The notes under the pieces were generated by a model. The model saw only the letters and a program-made list of their open reading frames with translations. It searched no databases and was not told where the DNA came from. From contig NZ_JAAPBF010000008.1 of assembly GCF_022695985.1 (NCBI RefSeq), positions 1 to 64,000 on the forward strand: a DNA stretch of 64,000 nucleotides. Reading direction: 5' to 3'. Position numbers and translations under genes: made by a program. The stretch's first letter is position 1; each line of letters starts with the position of its first letter. Shown one piece after another: positions 8,406 to 17,002 of this stretch. This stretch comes from Streptomyces sp. NP-1717 (GTDB lineage: Bacteria > Actinomycetota > Actinomycetes > Streptomycetales > Streptomycetaceae).

Positions 8406-9248
8406 ATGGCTGCCGAGATGTCCGGCGTTGACGATGTCGCGAGTTTCTACGAAGGTCTCGGTCAGGTTCTCAACGCCGCCTGGGGTGAGAACCTGCACTA
8501 CGGCTACTGGGAGGACGACAGCGACGACAGCGCCGTCGAGGTCGCCACTGCCCGGCTGACCGACCTGCTGGTCACCCTGCTCGATCCCGCGCCCGGCGCG
8601 GCGGTCCTCGACATCGGTTGCGGTGTGGGCAAACCGGCGCTCCAGCTCGTCGCGACCAGGGACGTACACGTCACCGGCATCGCCATCAGCGACGTCGAGG
8701 TGGAGCAGGCCGCCGAGCGCGCCAAGGAGGCGGGCCGGTCGGACGTGACCACCTTCCGGAACGCCGACGTGATGGAACTGCCCTTCGCCGACGGCTCGTT
8801 CGACGGCGCCTGGGCGGTCGAGTCGCTGCTCCACGTGCCGGACCGGGGCCGGGCGCTCGCCGAGACGGCCAGGGTGCTGCGCCCCGGCGGACGGCTGGTG
8901 ATCGCCGACACCGCCGAGATTCCGCCGTTGGGTCCCGACGGCCGTGCGGTACTCGACGACATCTGCGCCTCCTACGGCGTGAGTTCGTTCGCCACCGCCG
9001 CCGAGTACCTCGAACTGCTCACCGCCCACGGGTTCGTCGATGTCGAGGTGCGTGACATCAGCGACAACGTGGTCCGGACAGGGGCGATCATGGCCGACGT
9101 CGTCGAGGCCCGGCGCGACGAACTGGCCAAGATCGACGGGCCGGAACCGGTCGACCAGTACATCGGCCTCATGCGCCGCGCGGCGGCCAACCCGAACATC
9201 GGGTACCTCGTGGTAGCCGCGACGCTGGGCCCCGCGTCCGGCTCCTGA
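8406..9248 (+). CDS. SAM-dependent methyltransferase (SfmM1-like or glycine/sarcosine N-MT type)
   Basis: 280 residues, ATG preceded by ACAGGGAGA. A single class I methyltransferase domain: motif I VLDIGCGVGKPAL (about 63-75), then DVMELPFADGSFDGAWAVESLLHV, and ARVLRPGGRLVIAD. The opening region (FYEGLGQVLNAAWGENLHYGYWED) is the substrate-lid helix typical of the RebM/PhzM-like and sarcosine/dimethylglycine N-methyltransferases and of small-molecule N-methyltransferases in antibiotic clusters. Saframycin producers carry an N-methyltransferase (SfmM1) that would fit, but assignment of the acceptor from sequence alone is not possible. It converges with exporter copy 2 across a shared terminator. 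Confidence 0.7.
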   Translation: MAAEMSGVDDVASFYEGLGQVLNAAWGENLHYGYWEDDSDDSAVEVATARLTDLLVTLLDPAPGAAVLDIGCGVGKPALQLVATRDVHVTGIAISDVEVEQAAERAKEAGRSDVTTFRNADVMELPFADGSFDGAWAVESLLHVPDRGRALAETARVLRPGGRLVIADTAEIPPLGPDGRAVLDDICASYGVSSFATAAEYLELLTAHGFVDVEVRDISDNVVRTGAIMADVVEARRDELAKIDGPEPVDQYIGLMRRAAANPNIGYLVVAATLGPASGS

Positions 9249-9266
9249 CGCCGGCCTGTTGTGCGT

Positions 9267-9309
9267 GTACCGCCCGACACCCCCGCGTGACAGGGGTGTC
9301 GGGCGGTAC
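9267..9309. terminator. Bidirectional terminator between convergent genes
   Basis: Perfect 17-bp arms at 9267-9283 and 9293-9309 with a 9-nt loop. Placed between the ends of the methyltransferase and exporter genes, which face each other. Confidence 0.75.
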
Positions 9310-9323
9310 GTGGCCGGGCGGCG

Positions 9324-10973
9324 TCAGTCGGTGGTGCGGCCGCCGGCTTCCTGCAACTCCCCTGACGCCCCGTCGGCCTTGCCGAACTGCTCCGGCTGCC
9401 CCGGCCCTTCGGATTCCCCGGCCCCTTCGGACTCCCCGGGCCCGGCGAGCGCGGGAACCTTGCGCAGACCCAGCGTCATGAACGCGGTCAGCAAGGTCAG
9501 TACGCCGCAAGCGACGCTCACCAGCACCAGACTGTGCGTGAACGCCTCCCGAGCCACATCCAGGGCCGCCGTGGCCAGACCCTCCGGCAGCCGGGAGATC
9601 TCGTCGACCGCGTTGCCGATGCTGTCCTTGATACTCGCGGCCGCCCCCTCGGACAGCCCGGCGGGCAGTTCGCCGGAGACCTGATCGCGGTAGACCGCGC
9701 CGCCCACACTGCCGAGCACGGCGATGCCCAGGCCCAGGCCCAGTTCATGAGAGGTGTCCGAGATGGCGGAGACCGCTCCGGCCTTCTCCGGCGGCGCGGA
9801 GTTGAGCATCATGTCGGTGCCGAGCACAACGGTGGGACTGACGCCGACGTTCAGCAGCCCCAGCGCGACCATCACCGTGGCCGGCCCGCTGTCGGCACCG
9901 GCCTGGGCCAGGACCACGAAACCGGCCCCGGCGACGGCGAGGCCCGCCGTCATCACGTACGACGCGCGCATCCACCGCAGCGCCACCGGGGCGAGCAGCG
10001 ACCCGGCCACACCACCGAGACTGCCCGGCAGCGACGCCAACCCGGCCTCCAGCGGCGACAGTCCCACCACCATCTGCAAGTACTGCGCGATGAAGAACTG
10101 CGAACCCGACATCACGAAGAGGGCGAGCCCCATCGAGCCGAGGGACGCGGAGAAGGTGCGCTCGCGGAACAGAGCCATGTCGATCAGCGGATGGGTGAGC
10201 CCGCGCTGGCGCAGGACGAAGAGCACGCCCAGCGCCAGACCGGCCAGGAGGACCAGTGCGGGGACGGCCGCGACGCCTTCGACGGCGAGCTTCTTGAGGC
10301 CGTAGACACTGGCGAGCAGGGAGAGCACGAGAAGGCCCATGCTCGCGAAGTCGATGGTGCCCGGCCTGGGGTCGCGGTACTCGGGGAGCAGTACGGGCCC
10401 GAGGATCAGCAGGAGCACCATGGCCGGCACGCTCAGCAGGAAGACCGAGCCCCACCAGAAGTGTTCCAGCATCACGCCACCGACGAGCGGGCCGATGGCG
10501 CCGCCCACCAGGAAGCACGTTATCCAGACGCTGAGGGCCACGGTCCGCTGCCGCGCGTCGTGGAACAGATTGCGGATCAGCGACATCGAGGAAGGCGTCA
10601 ATGTCGCCCCGGCTATGCCGAGGAGCGCACGGCTGACGATCAGCATCTCGGCACTGTTGGAGAACGCGGTCAGCAGCGAGGCGACACCGAAGCCCACCGC
10701 GCCGATCAGCAGCAGCCGCCGGCGCCCGACCCGGTCGCCCAGCGTCCCCGCGATTATCAGCAGACTGGCTATCAGGAAGCTGTAGATGTCGACGGCCCAC
10801 AGCAGTTGCAGACCGCTCGGGTTCAGGCTGGCGTTCAGGTGCGGTACGGCGAGGTGCAGCACCGTGTTGTCGAGGGTGATGAGCATGGCCGGCAGGGAGA
10901 GGACGCCGAGAGCCGTCCATTCGCGTCTTCCGGCGCGGGCGGGGGAGGGCGCGGTCGATTCTTGTTCAGTCAT
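9324..10973 (-). CDS. DHA2-type MFS drug exporter (EmrB/QacA family), copy 2
   Basis: 549 residues, about 14 membrane segments. Same motifs as copy 1 (GDRVGRRRLLLIG; LITLDNTVLHLAVPHL; VGGAIGPLVGG), and near-identical segments such as SGSQFFIAQYLQMVVGLSPL. The tail is Gly/Glu/Pro-rich and differs from that of copy 1. The two genes are clearly paralogous and face opposite ways around the oxidase and methyltransferase genes, pointing to a duplication inside the cluster. Likely a second exporter for product or shunt metabolites. No good Shine-Dalgarno precedes the ATG at 10973, so a different start is possible. Confidence 0.83.
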   Translation of the reverse strand: MTEQESTAPSPARAGRREWTALGVLSLPAMLITLDNTVLHLAVPHLNASLNPSGLQLLWAVDIYSFLIASLLIIAGTLGDRVGRRRLLLIGAVGFGVASLLTAFSNSAEMLIVSRALLGIAGATLTPSSMSLIRNLFHDARQRTVALSVWITCFLVGGAIGPLVGGVMLEHFWWGSVFLLSVPAMVLLLILGPVLLPEYRDPRPGTIDFASMGLLVLSLLASVYGLKKLAVEGVAAVPALVLLAGLALGVLFVLRQRGLTHPLIDMALFRERTFSASLGSMGLALFVMSGSQFFIAQYLQMVVGLSPLEAGLASLPGSLGGVAGSLLAPVALRWMRASYVMTAGLAVAGAGFVVLAQAGADSGPATVMVALGLLNVGVSPTVVLGTDMMLNSAPPEKAGAVSAISDTSHELGLGLGIAVLGSVGGAVYRDQVSGELPAGLSEGAAASIKDSIGNAVDEISRLPEGLATAALDVAREAFTHSLVLVSVACGVLTLLTAFMTLGLRKVPALAGPGESEGAGESEGPGQPEQFGKADGASGELQEAGGRTTD

Positions 10974-11169
10974 GGAGGAGAGCCCAGTCGGTGAGAGTGA
11001 ACGTGCGAAGAGCCGGGCACCGGGTGTGGTCCCGGTGCCCGGCCGAGGGGCCGGTCATCTGGTCGGTGTTCTCGGATCGCGAACCGTTCGCCCGGACCGA
11101 TGGCCCTCTTCCGGGCCGGGGCGCCGAAGCGCCGGCGCCGTCAGTGCCCCGGCCCGTGGGCGGTGTCCG

Positions 11170-12105
11170 TCACCGGTAGCCGGAGGCGTCCGCCGGCTTG
11201 CCGGTCTCCTCGACCTCGACCAGGTAACGCCAGCAGTCGGGGCGCGAGCCGTCGAGGTCGGTGAAGCCGTACTCCTGCGCGAGTTGCCCGCTGGACACCG
11301 ACTCGCCGTTCCAGCGCGCGACGTCGGCGTCGCCGGCCAGCGCCGCGACCGCGCGTCCGACGTACGCCGGGCTCTCCGAGATGCAGAAGTGCGGCACCTC
11401 GGTCAGCGCGTCGCGCCAGGTGTCCTCGGTGACGCCGAGCGTGTCGAGCATCATCTCCGAACGCATCCAGCCGGGGCTGAGCGCCACCGCCGTCCCGCCG
11501 TGCGGCTTCAGCTCGTGGGCGAGCACGAACGCCATGCGCAGCACGCTGTTCTTGACGAGGTCGTAGAAGTACGAGTTGCGGTAGCGCGTCCCGTTGTACG
11601 CGGACGTTCCGTCGGTCATCTCGATCACCAGGCCGCCCGGCCGGCGCACGAGCAGCGGCAGTACGAAGTGGCTGGTGATCGCGTGGGTCGCCACGCCCAG
11701 CCGCATCAGCCGCAGTCCGTTGTCGAGGTCGTGCTCCCAGACCGGCTTGTCGAACTCGAACAGCCGCTCCCCGCCCCAGACATCGTTGACCAGCACATCG
11801 ACCCGCCCCTGCTCGGCGTCGATGCGCTCGGCCAGCGCACGGACCTGGTCGGGCTCCAAGTGGTCGGTCGGCACCGCGATGCCGGTTCCGCCCGCGGCCG
11901 TGACGAGGTCCGCGGTGTCCTCGATCGTCTCGGCCCGGTTGTACTCCGAGCGCCGTTCCCTCGTCGTACGGCCGGTGACGTAGACCGTCGCACCCGCCGC
12001 GCCGAGCTGGACGGCGATGGCGCGCCCGGCTCCCCGCGTCGCACCCGCGACCAGCGCGACCTTTCCGCTCAGGTCCGGTGCCGAAGTGTCGGGATTGAGT
12101 GTCAT
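11170..12105 (-). CDS. Short-chain dehydrogenase/reductase
   Basis: 311 residues. N-terminal NAD(P)-binding motif ALVAGATRGAGRAIA (TGxxxGxG type; the first Gly-rich position is Ala-Gly), an R-rich stretch TGRTTRERRSE after strand 2 that favours NADP(H), and the active-site pair YDLVK (YxxxK) preceded by a Ser/Thr-rich strand. The C-terminal extension (about residues 255-311, DGSRPDCWRYLVE) is longer than in a minimal SDR. It is the last gene on the minus strand before the exporter, 196 bp away, so it may or may not belong to the antibiotic cluster. Substrate unknown. Confidence 0.72.
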   Translation of the reverse strand: MTLNPDTSAPDLSGKVALVAGATRGAGRAIAVQLGAAGATVYVTGRTTRERRSEYNRAETIEDTADLVTAAGGTGIAVPTDHLEPDQVRALAERIDAEQGRVDVLVNDVWGGERLFEFDKPVWEHDLDNGLRLMRLGVATHAITSHFVLPLLVRRPGGLVIEMTDGTSAYNGTRYRNSYFYDLVKNSVLRMAFVLAHELKPHGGTAVALSPGWMRSEMMLDTLGVTEDTWRDALTEVPHFCISESPAYVGRAVAALAGDADVARWNGESVSSGQLAQEYGFTDLDGSRPDCWRYLVEVEETGKPADASGYR

Positions 12106-12249
12106 TGCTTTCCTTATCTATCTGCGCGGCCTGGTCCACGTCAGTCGTCGACGCGACCGGTGACACCATGATCGCCCCGAAACCGGACACCTAGTGTCGT
12201 ACTTTTCATCGTTCTGGGCGGGGTGTCGTACGCGGCTGCGCAACAGCCG

Positions 12250-13356
12250 TCACTCGAAGAACTTGAGGCCGTATCCGACGTCGGTGGGGGAGCCGGGGAC
12301 GTTGGCGCGGCGGTAGGTGGTGCTGCCCCACCAGACGGCCGTGCCGCTGTACCAGTAGCGGTTGGACCACGAGTACGGAGTGCCCTTGGCGACCGCGTGG
12401 AACAGGGTCGGGAACCGGTTGCCGGACGGCGGGCCGGCGGCGACGTCGCCGCGCGGCAGGACGAACGTGTGGTGGCCGGGACCGTTGACGTTGATCGTGG
12501 GGTCCCAGCCGGACATCATGGTCGAGGCGTGCGAGCCGAACTGACAGCCGTTGCTCTTGTACCAGTCCCACACGTACGTCGGATCGCCGCCGGCCCGCAG
12601 CCGCAGGTCGGCCACGCAGTACTGGTCGCTCCAGCTGCCGTTCGCGGAGTACACGACGTGCAGCCGCCCGTCGGGGTCGACGATCGGCTGCGGTGCCTCG
12701 TTGATGTACGGGTTGCCGACGACCCGTTCCCACGGTTCGCGCGGCTGCGAGATGACGTAACGGCCGCCGGTGGTCGTGGTGGGACCGCTCATCCGGGCGA
12801 TGTAGAGGTTCTGCTCGACGTTGGTGTCGCCGGACCAGCCGGACCATACGAACCAGCGCTGCCCGCCGAAGGTGAACGGCACCCCGTCGATGGCCCATTT
12901 GTCCCCGGGCAGGGCGACCTTGGTGGCGGCGGAGTAGCCGGAGTCCGGGCTGGGCGAGCTGATGTGGTACGTCCGGTGGGCGGCGCCGGTGCCGGCGGCG
13001 AAGTAGATGCGGTACTGACCGTCGTGGTGCACGATCTCCGGGGCCCAGACCTCGCCGAGGCCGGCGGTGTCCCGCCACACCTGGTGCTTGGGGGCGGTGG
13101 CGACGCCCTCCAGGGTGGACGACGACCGCACGGCGATGCCGCCGTCCACGGACTTGGCGGAGACGTAGAGGTCGCCGACCTTGATGACGCTCGGGTCGGC
13201 GCCGCCGACGAGGGGGCGGCCGAGCGTGGACGGCTGGTCGTCCGTCACCCGGGGGACGGCTTCGGTGGGTTCTGCGGTGGTCACGACGTGCCCGAACGCC
13301 AGTGTGCTGACGAGTCCGAGCGGAACGATTCCGGCGAGCCATCGGATGGGGGACAT
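12250..13356 (-). CDS. Secreted GH43 glycoside hydrolase (arabinanase/xylosidase type)
   Basis: 368 residues when started at the ATG preceded by CAGGAGGAA. A Sec signal peptide covers roughly residues 1-28. The five-bladed propeller of GH43 is recognised from its three acidic residues in context: base D54 (GGADPSVI), pKa-setting D157 (WAIDGVP) and acid E220 (PYINEAPQ). The motif EVWAPEIVHHDGQYRIYFA is also typical. Predicted to cut arabinan or arabinoxylan side chains outside the cell. A LacI-type operator lies just upstream, and pectate lyase genes are found 7-11 kb away, so it probably serves pectin and hemicellulose use. A paralogous activity within GH43 cannot be excluded. Confidence 0.82.
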   Translation of the reverse strand: MSPIRWLAGIVPLGLVSTLAFGHVVTTAEPTEAVPRVTDDQPSTLGRPLVGGADPSVIKVGDLYVSAKSVDGGIAVRSSSTLEGVATAPKHQVWRDTAGLGEVWAPEIVHHDGQYRIYFAAGTGAAHRTYHISSPSPDSGYSAATKVALPGDKWAIDGVPFTFGGQRWFVWSGWSGDTNVEQNLYIARMSGPTTTTGGRYVISQPREPWERVVGNPYINEAPQPIVDPDGRLHVVYSANGSWSDQYCVADLRLRAGGDPTYVWDWYKSNGCQFGSHASTMMSGWDPTINVNGPGHHTFVLPRGDVAAGPPSGNRFPTLFHAVAKGTPYSWSNRYWYSGTAVWWGSTTYRRANVPGSPTDVGYGLKFFE

Positions 13357-13383
13357 CAGGTTCCTCCTGATCATGTCCATGAT

Positions 13384-13397
13384 GGAAAGCGCTCTCG
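13384..13397. promoter_or_regulatory. LacI-type operator upstream of the GH43 gene
   Basis: GGAAAGCGCTCTCG, an imperfect palindrome about the GC/GC centre, 28 bp before the GH43 start. It has the central-CG form of LacI/GalR-family operators controlling sugar genes in Streptomyces. The same core recurs before the PL9 gene. Confidence 0.6.
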
Positions 13398-13546
13398 GAG
13401 CATCCCCACGTGGCGAACGTCCGTCAAGCGCAACTCCGGGGCACCGCACGCTCGTTGGCCGAGAACCCTCAGTCCCCGCCCCCTGATCCAGCACCCGCGC
13501 CGTGGACGACGCCCGGCCCTCGGGAGTCCCGCGCGTGGGCGCGGAC

Positions 13547-13584
13547 GTACGGGCGGGACGCCTCCGGGGCGTCCCGCGCCGTAC
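13547..13584 (-). terminator. Hairpin downstream of the nicotinamidase gene
   Basis: Inner arms 13553-13562 and 13568-13577 (GCGGGACGCC / GGCGTCCCGC) plus outer GTACGG/CCGTAC with one bulged base. Lies in the 377 bp between GH43 start and nicotinamidase end. Apart from this and the operator I see nothing in that stretch. Confidence 0.55.
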
Positions 13585-13733
13585 GACCGCACGGCGTGCC
13601 GGACCGCGTCGGCATCATCACCGGCACGCTCGGCAGGGCGCCCGGCGGCGAGTCCGGCCGGCTACGTGGCCGCGCGCGCCGAGACCGTCGCCCCGCTGCG
13701 CCGGCGGTCGCGCCCGTGGCGCGGCCTCGTGGG

Positions 13734-14321
13734 CTACTCCGGTACCGGCAGCGCTCCGGTCACGGTGACACCCGCCTGGTGGAAGTCGTCCACGGCGGCG
13801 GCGCTGGTGTGCGCGGCGACGCCCACCGCGTAGTCCAGGAGTACGCGGGCCCCGAAGCCCGCGGCGACGGCGTCCAGCGCCGTCGCGCGTACACAGTGGT
13901 CGGTCGCGATTCCCACCACGTCGACCTCGTCCACCCCTCGGGCGCGCAGCCACTCGGCCAGGGAGGTTCCCCGGTCGTCGGCGCCCTCGAAGCCGCTCTT
14001 GGACGCGCTGTGGGCGCCCTTGAAGAAGACGGCGTCGATCTTCGGCAGCGCCGGGGCGAGGTTCGGGTGGAACTCGCCGCCGGCCTGCCCCGCCACACAG
14101 TGCACGGGGAAGCTCTCCTGGAAGTCGGGGTGTTCGGAGAAGTGGCCCCCGGGGTCGATGTGATGGTCCCGGGTCGCGACGACGTACGCGTAGTCGTGAT
14201 CCGCGCGCCGGTCCACCAGACCGGCGATCGCGGTCGCGATCCGCGCCCCGCCGGAGACGGGAACACTGCCTCCTTCACAGAAGTCGTTCTGTACATCCAC
14301 CACGATCAAGCCCCGGCTCAT
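13734..14321 (-). CDS. pncA: Nicotinamidase (isochorismatase superfamily)
   Basis: 195 residues from ATG 14321, which has GAAGGGTG upstream; a GTG nine bases earlier is an alternative. The catalytic triad is complete: D9 (IVVDVQND), K101 (FKGAHSASKSGF) and C143 (GIATDHCVRA). The metal site is present too (D52, H54, H60 in TRDHHIDPGGHF). The active-site surroundings and length match bacterial PncA, which hydrolyses nicotinamide to nicotinate and ammonia for NAD salvage. It stands alone between GH43 and the stress-signalling operon. Confidence 0.9.
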   Translation of the reverse strand: MSRGLIVVDVQNDFCEGGSVPVSGGARIATAIAGLVDRRADHDYAYVVATRDHHIDPGGHFSEHPDFQESFPVHCVAGQAGGEFHPNLAPALPKIDAVFFKGAHSASKSGFEGADDRGTSLAEWLRARGVDEVDVVGIATDHCVRATALDAVAAGFGARVLLDYAVGVAAHTSAAAVDDFHQAGVTVTGALPVPE

Positions 14322-14488
14322 CACGAACACCCTTCGACGGCGCGGCCGCGTCCCCGAAGGAGCGCGGGCGGGAAAACCTCCCGCGCGGTTCTACCTGCCG
14401 CCCCGTCCCCCCAGGGCGTCCAACGGCCCCTGCTCACCCGGACGGACGCGCACATTCACCACCGGGCGGGGCGGCAGATGGTGTGCGA

Positions 14489-14848
14489 TCAGCCCGCCGA
14501 GGGCGGTCTCCAGGCTTTTTCGGCGTCCCGGACCGTGGGGTAGGCGGGGAAGACCCCGTCCAGGCCGACGATGCCGAAAATCCTGCGGACGCGGTCGGGG
14601 ACGGCGATCAGGGCGATGGTGGCGCGGGCGGCCAGTGCGTGGTTGCGGGCGGCGATGAGGATGGTGATGCCGGTGGAGTCACAGAAGGTGAGCCCGCCCA
14701 GGTCGATCAGGAGCTGCTGGCCGGGACCGAGAGGGAGAGCGGGCAGGATGTCCCGGACCTGGGAAGACGTGTGGTGGTCGAGCTCTCCGCTGACCTCGAC
14801 GGCGGCGCCGGAGGGCAGGGTGCGGGTGGTCACGCTCAGCTGGGTCAC
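14489..14848 (-). CDS. STAS-domain anti-anti-sigma factor (RsbV-like)
   Basis: 119 residues forming one STAS domain. The phosphorylation site is FCDSTGIT, the standard DSxG motif in which the Ser is phosphorylated by an anti-sigma kinase and dephosphorylated by a PP2C phosphatase. The start overlaps the stop of the upstream phosphatase gene by four bases (ATGA), so translation is coupled. In the partner-switching scheme the unphosphorylated form captures the anti-sigma factor and frees a SigB/SigF-type sigma factor. No RsbW-like kinase is seen in the window, so it would have to be encoded elsewhere. Confidence 0.85.
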   Translation of the reverse strand: MTQLSVTTRTLPSGAAVEVSGELDHHTSSQVRDILPALPLGPGQQLLIDLGGLTFCDSTGITILIAARNHALAARATIALIAVPDRVRRIFGIVGLDGVFPAYPTVRDAEKAWRPPSAG

Positions 14849-16102
14849 TGCTGCTCCTCACGGTCGGGGAGGGGCACACTGACGGCCAGGATGGCGGCGT
14901 CGTCGTCCACCCCGGCACCAAGGGCGTCGAGAAGCTCGCGGATCGCGGCGACGGTGTGCCGGGCGGTGGTGGGGGCCAGTGCGCGGCCGAAGCCGAGGAG
15001 CGCTTCGTCTCCGTAGCGGTCGCCGGAGGCTGCGGTGTGGGCCTCGGTGAGGCCGTCGGTGTGCAGGAGGAGGGTGTCGCCGGGGCCGAGGTGAAAGGTG
15101 GTGGTGGCGATGTACGCGTCCTGGAGCACGCCGACGAGCTGGCCGCCGGGGGTGTGCACGTAGTCGGCGGTTCCGTCGGCGCGTAGCAGCAGGGCCGGCG
15201 GGTGCCCGCCGCTGGGTGATCCGGAAGCCTCCATGGCCGTGGTCGGGGGTGAGCAGGCCGAAGACGACGGTGCAGAATCGCGGGTCGTCGCCGTTGTACT
15301 CGTGGTTCAGAACAGTGTTCAGGTTGCCCAGTACCGCGGCCGGGTCCGGGTCGTAGACAGCGGCGGCGCGAAGGGTGTATCGGGCGAGGGAGGTGACGGC
15401 CGCGGCCGCGGCTCCCTTGCCGCAGACGTCTCCCAGGAACAGTCCCCAGGTCCCGGCGGCGAGGGGGAACAGATCGTAGAAGTCGCCGCCGACCTCGTCG
15501 ACGGAGGCGATGTGGTAGTGCGCGGCAACGTCCAGTCCGGGAACGCCGGCCAGGGCGGGCGGCAGCAGCGTGGCCTGGAGCGTGGCCGCCAGTTGCTGGA
15601 GACGTTCCCGTTCGCGTTCGGACTCCTTGCGGGCGCGCAGCAGTTCTTCTTCGTAGGCGCGGCGGTCGCGGGCGTCGAAGACGGTGGTACGGATGAGCAG
15701 TGGCTGCCCGTGGTCACCGGTCTTGACCGTGGAGGTGACCAGGACCGGCAGTCGGCTGCCGTCGGCCGTCCTCATCTCCAGGGCGATACCGCTGATCTCC
15801 CCCCGCATGCGGAGCAGCGGCGCGAAGTGCGTCTCGTGGTACAGGCGCCCGCCGACGGTGAGGAGGTCGGAGAATTGCCTGCGGCCCACCAGGTCGCCGC
15901 GCTCGTAGCCCAGCCAGTTCAGCAGCGTGGTGTTGACCTTGGCGATCTGCCCGTCCAGCAGGGTGGAGAGGTAGCCGCACGGCGCGTTCTCGTACAGATC
16001 CACGGCGCTGTCTTCCAGCAGCGCGGAGAACAGGCGGGAATCGTCGCCCGCTCGGCCGTTGGAGGTCGCGTCATTGCCCCGGTCGTCACCGGTGGCGCAC
16101 AT
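14845..16102 (-). pseudogene. PAS-PP2C phosphatase (RsbP/RsbU-like), frameshifted
   Basis: From ATG 16102 the reading frame gives a PAS domain (about residues 25-150, YENAPCGYLST ... GSRLPVLVTSTV), a coiled coil (RRAYEEELLRARKESERERE), and the first part of a SpoIIE-type PP2C domain (GGDFYDLF, FLGDVCGKGAAAA). Near 15215 it leaves the domain after FRIT. The rest (GGHPPALLLRADGT ... LLLHTDGLTEAH ... DDDAAILAVSV) continues in another frame down to 14845. Against the usual ...ITLASGGHPP... a five-base loss would explain the switch. Start and stop overlap the neighbouring genes (TGATG with the hydrolase, ATGA with STAS). Either a real mutation that cuts the RsbQ-to-RsbV signal or an assembly error. 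Confidence 0.75.
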
Positions 16103-16911
16103 CACCGGAGGGCTCCCGCGAACGCGGCGATCGCCTGCGCGGTCTCTTCGGGAGCACTGAGCTGGGGGCAGTGCCCGGTCGCCTTCAACGTGACCAGTTC
16201 GCTGCCCTTGATCTGCGCGTGAACGAAGGCACCCACCTCGGGGGGCGCGATCGCGTCGCTGGAGCACTGGGCGACCAGTACCGGCACGTTCACCCTGCGC
16301 AGATCCTCCCGGTTGTCGGACAGGAACGTCACGCGGGCGAAGACGCGGGCGATGTCCGGGTCGGTGGCGCAGAAACTGGTGGTCAGCTCCTCACCCAGCT
16401 CCGGGCGCTCCGGATTGCCCATGATCACCGGCGCCATCGCCCCGGACCAGCCGAGGTAGTTCGCGTCCAGCGATCCGAGGAGCTCGTCGATGTCCGTGGC
16501 GCTGAACCCGCCCCGGTAGCCGGTGGCAGGATCGTCGATGAAGCACGGTGAGGGAGCGAGCAGGACCAGGCCCGCGAAGTACTCGGGCTCCTGTGCGGCC
16601 GCCAGAACGCCCATCATCGCGCTCACCGAATGCCCGACGAAGGTCACCGGACCAAGGCCCAGTTCACGGCAGATCTCCAGCACGTCCTCGACGTATCCGT
16701 CCAGATCGGAGTACCGCTCCCTCTCCCAAGCCGAAAGATCTGAACGGCCGGAACCAACATGGTCGAACAGGACAACGCGGAAATCACGCTCCAGCGTCGG
16801 CAGTACCAGGCGCCACAGGTTCTGATCGCACCCGAACCCGTGCGCCAGCATCACCACCGGGCCGTCCGCTCGCCCGGAGACCCTCACGTTGTTCCTGTTC
16901 CGCACATCCAT
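16102..16911 (-). CDS. rsbQ: RsbQ-like alpha/beta hydrolase
   Basis: 269 residues, exactly the length of Bacillus subtilis RsbQ, with the triad at matching places: S95 (GHSVSA), D219 (CSSDAIAP) and H247 (TGHCPQLS). The N-terminus NRNNVRVSG and the HGFGCDQNLW loop are typical. In Bacillus, RsbQ is needed for the PAS-PP2C phosphatase RsbP to sense energy stress and is thought to supply a small hydrophobic ligand to its PAS domain. Here the next gene encodes just such a PAS-PP2C protein and overlaps by one base, and an RsbV-like gene follows. The function call rests on length, triad spacing and gene order. Plant KAI2/D14 receptors share the fold. Confidence 0.82.
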   Translation of the reverse strand: MDVRNRNNVRVSGRADGPVVMLAHGFGCDQNLWRLVLPTLERDFRVVLFDHVGSGRSDLSAWERERYSDLDGYVEDVLEICRELGLGPVTFVGHSVSAMMGVLAAAQEPEYFAGLVLLAPSPCFIDDPATGYRGGFSATDIDELLGSLDANYLGWSGAMAPVIMGNPERPELGEELTTSFCATDPDIARVFARVTFLSDNREDLRRVNVPVLVAQCSSDAIAPPEVGAFVHAQIKGSELVTLKATGHCPQLSAPEETAQAIAAFAGALR

Positions 16912-17002
16912 GCGGCCATCCTCGCAAAATCGAACGACAGGTGGATCGAGAGTTCCGGGCGGTGCGGTGCCGAGCGGTTCCCGCGGGCCGTTCGGCGAAG
17001 TC

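Noticed and set aside
12206-13342. Arg-rich minus-strand frame overlapping GH43
   Set aside because: Out-of-frame shadow of the GH43 gene, whose active-site residues and signal peptide are intact.
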